A program made the translations under genes and the position numbers. A stretch of DNA of 11,908 nucleotides from Pseudomonadales bacterium (GTDB lineage Bacteria; Pseudomonadota; Gammaproteobacteria; Pseudomonadales; Azotimanducaceae), in NCBI GenBank assembly GCA_007128525.1, contig SKXG01000310.1, forward strand, positions 1 to 11,908. Direction: 5' to 3'. Below, one piece after another: positions 1 to 6,572 of the stretch (positions within the stretch are counted from its first letter, which is position 1; every line of letters begins with the position of its first letter). The notes below the pieces were generated by a model. The model saw nothing but the letters and a program-made list of their open reading frames with translations, was not told where the DNA came from and did not search any database.

Positions 1-145
1 TCCTGGGCCGCCTGTTGCGCGGCATCGTAAGCCGCAGGCCCGCAAGCGGATGACGAAGTCAAGACAGCGCCGGTTATGGTAGAGCGAGCGCCCTGGCACG
101 GCCAAGGCTGCACGGTATTTGCGGGCGGCCCGGATTTAACCTAAG
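1..145. other. Left-edge region upstream of the SCO1 gene
   Basis: I see no complete gene here. On the plus strand a frame open from base 3 to a TGA at 51-53 encodes 16 residues ending in RRPASG. It could be the tail of a gene starting before the window, but it is too short to support a call. The rest probably holds the promoter of the SCO1 operon. TGGCACG at 94-100, followed 10 nt after its GG by GC at 107-108, has the geometry of a sigma-54 -24/-12 element, but the -12 half is otherwise poor. A weak sigma-70-like -10, TATGGT, lies at 75-80. Confidence 0.3.
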
Positions 146-175
146 TTGGCAGCGTTCCGACCGGAAGGGACGCTG

Positions 176-799
176 ATGCAAAGATTAGTCAGACCAGCCT
201 GGATGTGCGCTCTGGGATTGTCCCTGGGCGCTGCACTCATCACGCTGTCCGCCTGCTCCAACCCGACGCGTGGCTGGCATGGTGCGCCGTTACCCGACGA
301 CTTCCCGGCGCTGCAGTTTGAGTTGCACACGCAGGCCGATCAGACGCTGACCGAGCGCGACTTCGAAGGCCAGGTCACGCTGATGTTCTTTGGCTATCTG
401 TCGTGTCCGGACGTGTGCCCGGCAACCATGGCAAAGCTGCGCGATGCCTTGGCGGCCCTACCGGATGCCGAAGCCCAGCGCGTACGCGTCCTGTTCGTCA
501 GTGTCGATCCGACACGGGACACACCGGAACGGCTCAGCGCCTATGCTGCGCACTTCGGCAGCGCCTTTACCGCTGCCACACAATCTCCGGAACAACTGCG
601 TCAACTGACCAGCCGCTACGGCACCAGCTTTCAGCTTGAGGACAGCGGTGGCCAGCACTACCTGGTGGCGCACGGCAGCCACATTCTGGCCTTTGATGGC
701 CAGGGCCGCGCGCGGCTGATGCTGCCGCACGATGCCGACGTCGATGCACTGCGGCATGACATCCGGCGCCTGCTCCAACAGTCGAGCCAAAGGGCCTAG
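176..799 (+). CDS. SCO1/SenC/PrrC-family copper chaperone lipoprotein
   Basis: This 207-aa protein is a thioredoxin-fold SCO family member. The family delivers copper to the CuA centre of cytochrome c oxidase, or reduces its cysteines, on the periplasmic side of the inner membrane. Residues 1-27 form a lipoprotein signal ending in lipobox LSAC, with Cys27 as the lipidated residue. The copper/redox motif CPDVCP gives Cys77 and Cys81, followed by the family FVSVDPTRDTPE block at about 107-118. The third copper ligand is His166 in the LVAHGS segment, aligned with the usual DH of SCO proteins. All three ligands are therefore present and the length is normal. I chose ATG 176 over the in-frame TTG at 146 because GGAAGGGA at 163-170 sits just upstream and the signal peptide then starts cleanly. 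It is the first gene of a tight three-gene run; the next start is 1 nt past its stop. Confidence 0.93.
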   Translation: MQRLVRPAWMCALGLSLGAALITLSACSNPTRGWHGAPLPDDFPALQFELHTQADQTLTERDFEGQVTLMFFGYLSCPDVCPATMAKLRDALAALPDAEAQRVRVLFVSVDPTRDTPERLSAYAAHFGSAFTAATQSPEQLRQLTSRYGTSFQLEDSGGQHYLVAHGSHILAFDGQGRARLMLPHDADVDALRHDIRRLLQQSSQRA

Positions 800-800
800 C

Positions 801-1145
801 ATGCCGGCGCTGCTGTCTCGGCTGCTGCAAGCCACGTTGATCCTGGGCCTGTTTCTGGCCGGCTATACGCTGATCATTGCCATCGTTCTGAACCAGGCAG
901 CCGAGGGCGCTGGCACCGGCGACCGGCTGCTGATCCGCTTTGATGCCAACACCAGCACCTCTGAAGCACTGCAGTCCATCGGCGGTGCCGGCGCGGTGGT
1001 GCAACGCCAGCCAAATGGCCGCGGCTTTTATGTGGCCGAGCTGCTTGAACCGGCTGCCGCAGCCCGGATGCGTGAACACGCGCTGATCTTTCGCATCCCC
1101 ACTGAACCCACGCTGTCGAGCTGCCTTGCAGCCATGTCGGACTGA
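801..1145 (+). CDS. Uncharacterised single-pass membrane protein
   Basis: This is a 114-aa protein I do not recognise. Residues about 8-30 form one hydrophobic helix (LQATLILGLFLAGYTLIIAI). The remaining 80 residues are probably periplasmic. They run strand (RLLIRFD, 42-48), helix, strand (GFYVAEL), helix, strand (ALIFRIP), a compact alpha/beta pattern. It recalls the small ferredoxin-like prodomains of subtilisin-type proteases and some anti-sigma-factor C-termini, but that is a guess from pattern alone. A single Cys108 lies near the C-terminus. ATG 801 is chosen because AAAGGG lies about 6 nt upstream and the start is only 1 nt from the SCO1 stop. In-frame ATGs at 732 and 744 would extend it deep into the SCO1 gene. 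The spacing implies co-expression with SCO1, so a role beside it in oxidase assembly is possible but unproven. Confidence 0.75.
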   Translation: MPALLSRLLQATLILGLFLAGYTLIIAIVLNQAAEGAGTGDRLLIRFDANTSTSEALQSIGGAGAVVQRQPNGRGFYVAELLEPAAAARMREHALIFRIPTEPTLSSCLAAMSD

Positions 1146-1148
1146 GCC

Positions 1149-1499
1149 ATGGACGCCGCGCAACCATTAACGCTCAGACCAGAGATTGCCGGCGCCATCG
1201 CTTTGGTGGGTTTGATGGCCGGCCTCGTTGCCATGGGCACGGGCACACTGCTGCCCGGCGTCATCGGATTGACCGCCATGGGTCTGGCTATGGGGCTGAG
1301 TGGCAGCCTGGGTAATCGTGCCACCATCGCGGCACTGCTTTGGCTGACGACCATGGGGCTCAGCCTGCTGTTGATTCCCTATGGTCAGGATGCGCTGGCC
1401 GTGGCCGGGCCAGCGATTTTCAGCCTGTTGTTCATTGCTGTCGGGCAATGTGCTGGCCTGCTGGCTGGCGTGCTGGTGTGGCGTCCGGTCAGCCGCTGA
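1149..1499 (+). CDS. Uncharacterised four-helix inner-membrane protein
   Basis: This 116-aa, very hydrophobic protein has four predicted transmembrane segments, at about residues 12-31, 34-52, 58-77 and 84-110. They are rich in Gly, Ala, Leu and Met and joined by very short loops. I see no catalytic or metal-binding motif apart from one Cys (GQCAGLL) in the last helix. ATG 1149 lies 3 nt after the stop of the preceding gene, with only a weak GGA upstream, which suggests translational coupling. It closes the SCO1 operon and is followed by a strong hairpin. I do not recognise the family. Its position suggests membrane support for SCO1 or the 114-aa protein, which is inference from context only. 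Confidence 0.72.
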   Translation: MDAAQPLTLRPEIAGAIALVGLMAGLVAMGTGTLLPGVIGLTAMGLAMGLSGSLGNRATIAALLWLTTMGLSLLLIPYGQDALAVAGPAIFSLLFIAVGQCAGLLAGVLVWRPVSR

Positions 1500-1511
1500 G
1501 CGCTGTGGCTG

Positions 1512-1541
1512 GCGCGGCCTGGCATATCCGTCAGGCCGCGT
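1512..1541. terminator. Hairpin between convergent operons, probable bidirectional terminator
   Basis: CGCGGCCTG at 1513-1521 is exactly complementary to CAGGCCGCG at 1532-1540. One G-U and one C-G pair can extend it inward (1522/1531, 1523/1530), and a G-U pair outward, leaving a 6-nt loop. It sits 12 nt past the plus-strand stop and 10 nt past the minus-strand stop, where a shared terminator is expected. Neither side has a clear T-run (only TTAAG on the plus side), so efficiency as a rho-independent terminator is uncertain. Confidence 0.55.
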
Positions 1542-1548
1542 TAAGGGT

Positions 1549-1568
1549 CGCTCAGTCAGCGCTGAGTG
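1549..1568. repeat. Short inverted repeat at the 3' end of the FN3 lipoprotein gene
   Basis: CTCAG at 1551-1555 and CTGAG at 1562-1566 pair around a 6-nt loop. G-U and C-G pairs at 1550/1567 and 1549/1568 extend the stem to 7 bp. It overlaps the stop codon of the minus-strand FN3 lipoprotein gene and is immediately followed, in that gene's direction, by the larger hairpin at 1512-1541. The two could act in series in transcript termination or 3'-end protection. Confidence 0.3.
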
Positions 1569-3129
1569 TCTGCCCATAGATGCGCAGGGGCAGGCTCATC
1601 TGGTTATCGTTGCCACCATCACGCATGGTTTCCCAGCCGCTTATTACATCCGTCAGTTGCAACGCAGTGCCGCCTGCATCTGAACTTGTTGGTGTCACTG
1701 GTACCGCAAAGGTATTCGCATCACCGGCGTTAATACGCAGCTCAAGCCAGTACTCACCCGCCGGCAACACTACCGGCACGGAGAAAGTCAATGCCATGAT
1801 GGGATTGTCATCGCTCTCCAGGTTGTTGGCGCGCACCCGGTAGGCACCGGTCCAGTCCAGCAGCCGGATGGTCGAGTCGCCATTGCTGTCGTACAGCTCG
1901 TCATGGCCTTCTACACTATCCAGCAGGTCACCCTGCAGGATGCGAAGCCGACTGGTGATGTTGCCGGGCTCAAACCCAGCGCCATTGTCGCTGACGAACG
2001 CCAGGACTTCGATGCTGCGCACCTGCCACTGTGAGCCTTCAGGCACAATGAAACGGTCCGCCAGACGAGCCTGCGGTGCTGCTGACAAATAAAGCGGGAA
2101 GCCAAAGGTCTCGTAGCCCAGATCATCGGCAACACGGCTGATGTCCGCGCCGTCTGCGCCTTCCCCTTCGGAGGTAACGAAGCTGCCGCCGTCATGCAGC
2201 CGAGTGTTGGGAACCGGTGTGGGGTCGCAGCTGGCGTTGGAGATGAAGACACCGCTGTAGTTGTCGTCCTGGAAGCCGCCAAACTGGGCCATTTCGTGAA
2301 AGCGCAGTTCCGGTTCTTCCATCAGCGACACCTCGGTGGTGACCAACCAGCCATCATCTGCGAAGGTCGCGCCGATATCGGGGTAGTGGGCACTGGCGGG
2401 GCTCGATACTGAGAATTCAGTACTGCGCGCCCACTGTCGCTCCGGCTCGGCGCCGAACTGGTAACGGTTCCAGTCATCTGGCGGGAACTCTTCACTACTG
2501 AAATCCGACATTAGGACCTCGATCCCACTCGGATTGTCCATCGTCAAATGATGGTAACGGACATCATCAACATACCAGGCATGTGAGTCCGTACCGCGCT
2601 GGCTGAATGCGAAGCAGACGTCCTGATACTGATACAGGGTCAGCGGCAGCGCGACGGACCGAAAGCTGCTTGGCAGGTCAGTTCGCTCTGACAACTCCAC
2701 AAAGTCGCCATAGACGAGCGGCCCAGGCGCGGCACTGGCCCGATTGCTGACGCCACTTTCACGCTCATTGTTGCTGGCACTGACGAGGAAGAAATACACC
2801 TGATCATTTTCCAATCCTTCGACGGTAAATGGTGGGCCATCGACATCATCAACTACTTCGACCCCCGGCATGGAGCGCGTAACCTCGGGATCGGTCGAAT
2901 AATAGATGGTGTACCAAAGTGCTCCCTGCGCCTCGCTCCAGTCGAGCACAACGGCACTGTCGCCACCGGCAGCGGTCAGTTCGCGCGGCTCATCGAGTCG
3001 CACAGGATCACCGTTGTCGTTATCATCATTGCCACTGCTGCCGCTACTGCCGCCACAACCGGCCAGCACCAATCCAAACATCACAAGCGCCCACCACAGG
3101 GGGTGCCCGCGTTTCGTGCCAATCCTCAT
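1552..3129 (-). CDS. FN3-domain lipoprotein with jelly-roll-like C-terminal region, unknown function
   Basis: This is a 525-aa surface or periplasmic lipoprotein. The signal peptide (1-24) ends in lipobox LAGC, with lipidated Cys25. A Gly/Ser/Asp/Asn linker follows (26-41), then a fibronectin type III domain at about 47-135 with the usual core residues (Trp64, the YTIYYS strand at 73-78, Leu106, Tyr112). Beyond it are segments like the 'choice-of-anchor J'/cleaved-adhesin jelly roll. One looks like the end of such a domain (FAFSQRG...WYVDDVRY) and, after it, one looks like the start (FPPDDW...DDGWLVTTEVSL...GVFIS). A last beta-rich domain ends in PLRIYG. ATG 3129 is preferred over ATG 3201 because GGAG at 3140-3137 lies 7 nt upstream, it gives a proper lipoprotein signal, and it avoids overlap with the upstream gene. 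It lies 25 bp downstream of the other lipoprotein gene. A binding or adhesion role is plausible; no enzyme motif is visible. Confidence 0.8.
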   Translation of the reverse strand: MRIGTKRGHPLWWALVMFGLVLAGCGGSSGSSGNDDNDNGDPVRLDEPRELTAAGGDSAVVLDWSEAQGALWYTIYYSTDPEVTRSMPGVEVVDDVDGPPFTVEGLENDQVYFFLVSASNNERESGVSNRASAAPGPLVYGDFVELSERTDLPSSFRSVALPLTLYQYQDVCFAFSQRGTDSHAWYVDDVRYHHLTMDNPSGIEVLMSDFSSEEFPPDDWNRYQFGAEPERQWARSTEFSVSSPASAHYPDIGATFADDGWLVTTEVSLMEEPELRFHEMAQFGGFQDDNYSGVFISNASCDPTPVPNTRLHDGGSFVTSEGEGADGADISRVADDLGYETFGFPLYLSAAPQARLADRFIVPEGSQWQVRSIEVLAFVSDNGAGFEPGNITSRLRILQGDLLDSVEGHDELYDSNGDSTIRLLDWTGAYRVRANNLESDDNPIMALTFSVPVVLPAGEYWLELRINAGDANTFAVPVTPTSSDAGGTALQLTDVISGWETMRDGGNDNQMSLPLRIYGQTLSAD

Positions 3130-3154
3130 ACCAACACTCCGGATTTCTGGTCCA

Positions 3155-4699
3155 TTATTCTTCGCTGTCTTCAGTGGCCGCTGCGCCATCATCGCGCTCA
3201 CGCAGCCTTAGCCGCTCCTCCAACAACCAGGGATCGTCGAAGTGGCGGCGTCCAGCGAAGGCTATCGCATGCCGGCCGGATTGTCTCATCGCGCCCGGAG
3301 ATGGCACGCCCATGGTCCACAGCAGGTAACGCTCACGACGCTCCGAACCCGGCACCAGTCCGTCCGGCTCATAGAGGCTGTAGCGACGGCCATCTGAGCC
3401 CGGCAGACTGCGCAGCTGGTTCGCGTGATGCAGTGGTAGCGCTACATCAGCATCAGCGTTACTGGCACGCACCCCCACCAGATAGTGGGAGCCCGATGCA
3501 CGCGTCAGCTCGAACCGCTCACCCGGCAGCAAGCCGGGCAGCGGCGGACCAACAAACACAGGCTCGCCACCTCGCTGGCGCGGCCGAACGCTGACGTCGG
3601 CCCCTGGAAACACCATGTAGTAGCAGCCACAAACGTGTAGAGACTCAGCGGCCAGCGCGTTGCCTGTTTCATCCAGGGTTACGCGCCAGATGGCGCCATC
3701 AAGATGGCCGCCAAGCAGATCAAAAAAACCGTCGCGCGGCCGCTCCGGAAACCAGACCATGTAGTTAAGCTGCATCCGGACTTGCCCGCCAAACCGCGTG
3801 TAGCTGACGTACCGAAACTCGGCCGGAGCGCTGGTATCAACCTCAATGCTGCGTGCATTGGTCAGTTTGGGACTGCCGATGCGGTCTGCGTCTGTGGCGG
3901 TTTCGATGCGCCAGATCGGCGCGTGCCGCTGGAAAACATGCACCAGATCATCGGCCGAGAGCCTGGGATAGCCCAGCGCATCAGTGTTCTGCGAGGTGGC
4001 GCGCGCGTGGTCCGGCATTGGCGCTGCAGCCGCGTCCTGGCCAATATAACGAACCCAGGCCGCATCACCGGCAAGCTCGTGAGGGCTTGATAACCACCGG
4101 CTCTGCTCGGCATGCAGGTTATCAACCCCATAGAGCACGAACAGTCGGGTGATTGGATAGGCGCCCAAAACGCGCCAGCTCCTGCGATAGTCATCCGGCA
4201 CATCGGCCGCAGCCCGCACGGCCTCCCGGTGGGCATCCGATGCCAGCACAGCATTATTGAGCTGCGCGGCACAGTCCCTTAATTCATTCAGCCGGGTTTC
4301 AATTGGCGCGGCATATGGCACCTGATCATGCAGATTGGCCAGCTCATAACGCCTGGCCAACAGATCGGTCGCAGCCATCTTGCCCAGCCACGACCTCCAG
4401 GCATCCTGGTCGGCATTCAACTCATCAGCAAGTGAGGCCATCAGCCGCGTGCTGCGCAACCAAGGAAAATCCGCAAGCCGGTAGGCAGCTCCATCATGCC
4501 AGCCCTGATCTGATACAGCCCGGTCCAGCTCTGTGTAAGACTCGAGGCAGGATGCACCCTGTTCATCGAGAGGCAGCGGAGGGACGGTAGTGCAACCGGA
4601 CAGCGCAATCAGTACCAACAGCGTCGCCAATGATGCCCGGACCTGCAAAGCTACTCGCAGACCAATCAATACAGCCCCTATCTGTATCACCCGTTGCAC
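3155..4699 (-). CDS. Uncharacterised lipoprotein with HxCGCY motif
   Basis: Taken from GTG 4699 this is a 514-aa protein with a lipoprotein signal ending in LSGC (Cys36). I know of no assigned function. The N-terminal third is mainly helical and the rest is richer in beta strands. The most family-like stretch is MVWFPERP (314-321), GGHLDGAIWRVTLD (330-343) and then HVCGCY (355-360), where one His and two Cys sit close enough to bind metal or haem or form a disulfide. The acidic/arginine-rich C-terminus looks disordered. The start is uncertain: GTG 4699 has a good GGAGG 5 nt upstream, TTG 4669 has AGGGG, and TTG 4648 would give the most typical signal length (Cys19). Any start beyond 4742 would run into the aldolase gene. 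It begins about 43 bp after the aldolase stop and is followed after 25 bp by the FN3 lipoprotein gene, so co-transcription of all four minus-strand genes is likely. Confidence 0.78.
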   Translation of the reverse strand: MQRVIQIGAVLIGLRVALQVRASLATLLVLIALSGCTTVPPLPLDEQGASCLESYTELDRAVSDQGWHDGAAYRLADFPWLRSTRLMASLADELNADQDAWRSWLGKMAATDLLARRYELANLHDQVPYAAPIETRLNELRDCAAQLNNAVLASDAHREAVRAAADVPDDYRRSWRVLGAYPITRLFVLYGVDNLHAEQSRWLSSPHELAGDAAWVRYIGQDAAAAPMPDHARATSQNTDALGYPRLSADDLVHVFQRHAPIWRIETATDADRIGSPKLTNARSIEVDTSAPAEFRYVSYTRFGGQVRMQLNYMVWFPERPRDGFFDLLGGHLDGAIWRVTLDETGNALAAESLHVCGCYYMVFPGADVSVRPRQRGGEPVFVGPPLPGLLPGERFELTRASGSHYLVGVRASNADADVALPLHHANQLRSLPGSDGRRYSLYEPDGLVPGSERRERYLLWTMGVPSPGAMRQSGRHAIAFAGRRHFDDPWLLEERLRLRERDDGAAATEDSEE

Positions 4700-4742
4700 C
4701 CGCGCCTCCAAGCCATCTCTTACACAATGCCCACCAGCGACT

Positions 4743-5372
4743 TCAATGCGGACGGCCGTAGTCAGCCAGACGCTCGTGTACAGCGGCCATCTCTGCTGCA
4801 CTGAGCAGCGCGGGTGGGCCAAGTTGCAACGTACGCCAGTACTGTTCGCACAGCGTCTCCAGCTCAAGCGCAAGACCAAGCGCATGGCCGACATCACTAC
4901 CGTAAACCACCATGCCATGGTTGGCGAGCAGGCAGGCGTGGCGACCGGCCAGGGCTGCCAGCATGTTATCGCTGAGCTGCCGGGTGCCGAATGTGGCGTA
5001 GTCGGCACAGCGCACATCATCGCCGCCAAATCGTGCAATCATGTAGTGAAACGGGGGAATCGGCTTGCGCTGACAGGCCAGCGCTGTCGCAAATGGGCTG
5101 TGCGTGTGAATCACAGCGCCGGCATCCGGCCAGTGTTCATAGATGGCAGCATGAAAGCGCCACTCACTCGATGGCCGCCCGCCAGCGACAGGCTGCCAGT
5201 CGGCGCCCAGCAGTACCAGGCTTTCTGGTCCGTCACGCTCCGCATCGAAACCGCTGGCCGTAATGAGCATGCCGCCTTGCTGACGCACGCTCAGATTGCC
5301 AGCGCTGGTCGTATTCAGACCTTTGCGCGCCAGCATCCTGCCAGCTTCAATAAGCGCCTGAGCATCAGACAT
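4743..5372 (-). CDS. FucA-type class II aldolase, probable 5-(methylthio)ribulose-1-phosphate aldolase
   Basis: This 209-aa zinc-dependent class II aldolase (aldolase/adducin fold) closely follows the L-fuculose-1-phosphate aldolase pattern: SAGNLSVR (23-30) for phosphate binding, PSSEWRFH (67-74) with Glu70, HTHS with His89 and His91, HYMIA with Tyr110, YATFGT (125-130), and ANHG with His152. The zinc ligands and catalytic Glu are therefore intact. The classical methionine-salvage dehydratase MtnB has the same fold, but I do not see its PSAET or gHGLYaWG signatures. Next to mtnA, the best reading is the aldolase of the DHAP shunt (Ald2). That enzyme cleaves 5-methylthioribulose-1-P or 5-deoxyribulose-1-P to dihydroxyacetone phosphate and (methylthio)acetaldehyde or acetaldehyde. 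Its ATG overlaps the mtnA stop (ATGTCTGA, 5372-5365) and the ribosome site is weak, indicating translational coupling. A true fuculose-P aldolase is the alternative. Confidence 0.88.
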   Translation of the reverse strand: MSDAQALIEAGRMLARKGLNTTSAGNLSVRQQGGMLITASGFDAERDGPESLVLLGADWQPVAGGRPSSEWRFHAAIYEHWPDAGAVIHTHSPFATALACQRKPIPPFHYMIARFGGDDVRCADYATFGTRQLSDNMLAALAGRHACLLANHGMVVYGSDVGHALGLALELETLCEQYWRTLQLGPPALLSAAEMAAVHERLADYGRPH

Positions 5373-6420
5373 CGCTCACGACCTGACGCAGCGTTGTCGG
5401 ATCATGCACACCCTTTTCGGTGATGATGCCACGAATCAAACGGGCGGGCGTGACATCAAAAGCCGGGTTCAGCACAGCCGTGCCCACCGGCGCCAGGCGC
5501 AACGTCCGAACCACGCCATCATCATCCTGACCGGACAGCGTGCACACCTCTTCTGCGCCGCGATCCTCGATGGGTATCCGGTCGCCATCAGGACAATCGG
5601 GATCGATGGTGGACAAGGGGGCAGCCACGTAAAAAGGCACGCCGTTGTCAGCCGCCGCCAACGCTTTCAGGTAGGTGCCCACTTTATTGGCGCAGTCGCC
5701 ATTTATGGCCACACGGTCAGCACCGGTGATGACCAGATCCACTTCATTGCGGGCGAGCAGAATGCCGGCTGCGTTGTCGGCAATCAGACTGTGGGGGATA
5801 CCGGCCTGATGCAATTCCCAGGCGGTCAGCAATCCCTGATTGCGTGGCCGCGTCTCACTGACCCAGACATGAACCGGCACGCTCCGAGCTTGTGCTTCGT
5901 ACACGGGTGCCAGCGCAGTTCCAGACCCCAGTGTCGCCAGCGCGCCCGCATTGCAGTGCGTCATAATGCGCACCGGCCCCTGACGGCGTGCCGCAATCTG
6001 CTGCAGCAGTCCTACGCCCTGCGTACCAATGGCCTCGCAACTGCGGCAGTCACCATCCTGCAAGGCTCTGGCCAGCGACCAGGCGGTCTCCGCCCGCTCT
6101 GCAGGCGGGACTCTGGCCGCTGCCGCGAATACCTGATCCAATGCCCAGCGTAGATTGACGGCAGTCGGGCGCGTTGCCAGCAGTTCCGCATGGGCCTGCT
6201 CCAACATTGCATCCGAGGCGTCCTCGCGCAGCGCCAGTGCCAGCCCATAGGCCCCTGTAACGCCAATCAATGGGGCACCGCGTACCTGCATCCGGCTGAT
6301 GGCCGCAGCGGCATCACGCCAGTTCGCCAGCGGCGCATACCGGGTTTCATACGGCAGGCACGTTTGATCGAGCACCTCGATACGATCAGCTTCCACCCGC
6401 AGGGTTGCAGGAATGGTCAT
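5365..6420 (-). CDS. mtnA: S-methyl-5-thioribose-1-phosphate isomerase
   Basis: This 351-aa cytoplasmic enzyme isomerises 5-methylthioribose-1-phosphate (and related 5-deoxyribose-1-phosphate) to the corresponding ribulose-1-phosphate. The family signatures are in order: RGAP (47-50) for substrate binding, THCNAGALAT with catalytic Cys156, ETRPRNQG (189-196), ITGADRVAINGD with the acid/base Asp235, NKVGTY (245-250), and the C-terminal IPIEDR (282-287). The length is typical and no key residue is missing. ATG 6420 is supported by AGGAG at 6434-6430, 9 nt upstream. The frame stays open far beyond this start, but that extension runs antisense through the copper receptor gene and does not look like protein. 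It is the first gene of the minus-strand block and overlaps the aldolase gene by 8 bp. No mtnP, mtnN or mtnK is in the window, so the preceding salvage step must be encoded elsewhere. Confidence 0.96.
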   Translation of the reverse strand: MTIPATLRVEADRIEVLDQTCLPYETRYAPLANWRDAAAAISRMQVRGAPLIGVTGAYGLALALREDASDAMLEQAHAELLATRPTAVNLRWALDQVFAAAARVPPAERAETAWSLARALQDGDCRSCEAIGTQGVGLLQQIAARRQGPVRIMTHCNAGALATLGSGTALAPVYEAQARSVPVHVWVSETRPRNQGLLTAWELHQAGIPHSLIADNAAGILLARNEVDLVITGADRVAINGDCANKVGTYLKALAAADNGVPFYVAAPLSTIDPDCPDGDRIPIEDRGAEEVCTLSGQDDDGVVRTLRLAPVGTAVLNPAFDVTPARLIRGIITEKGVHDPTTLRQVVSDV

Positions 6421-6572
6421 GAATGGAATCTCCTGAGCGTCCACCGCCCGGCTTGGCTGACGTTGATAGCCGGACCCCTGCGACATTTTGTCACTTCCCT
6501 GCAGCGAAGCGCGACCTAGACTGCTGAGGGTGTCCGGCAATGTCGTCACGCATTCCTCAATTAGGGGTTCCG
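6421..6572. promoter_or_regulatory. Divergent promoter region between mtnA and the copper receptor gene
   Basis: This 152-bp gap must carry promoters for both directions. For the plus-strand receptor, TTGTCA at 6488-6493 resembles a -35 box, but the nearest -10-like hexamer (TAGACT, 6517-6522) is 23 nt away, so no confident promoter can be assigned. GACATTTTGTC at 6482-6492 is a small inverted repeat (4-bp arms, 3-nt centre) near the middle and could be an operator. For mtnA only the AGGAG ribosome site at 6434-6430 is clear. I see no recognisable SAM-riboswitch fold or Fur box. Confidence 0.4.
6563..6567 (+). promoter_or_regulatory. Ribosome binding site deciding the receptor start
   Basis: AGGGG lies 5 nt before ATG 6573. 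The other in-frame candidates, ATG 6540 and ATG 6600, have no comparable site. ATG 6600 would also give a good signal peptide (MKHTVPILLAV...) and cannot be fully excluded. Confidence 0.55.

Noticed and set aside
146..175. TTG start for the SCO1 protein
   Set aside because: It adds 10 residues before the signal peptide, while ATG 176 has a strong GGAAGGGA just upstream.
4700..5038. N-terminal extension of the HxCGCY lipoprotein to ATG 5038
   Set aside because: It would overlap the aldolase gene by about 300 bp, lacks any signal-like sequence, and leaves the lipoprotein signal internal.
4743..5372. Methylthioribulose-1-phosphate dehydratase (MtnB)
   Set aside because: The fold is shared, but the motifs (PSSEWRFH, HYMIA, YATFGT, ANHG) follow FucA-type aldolases rather than MtnB.
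4590..5423. 277-codon plus-strand open frame
   Set aside because: It lies opposite the aldolase and lipoprotein genes, shows no domain pattern, and is a high-GC shadow frame.
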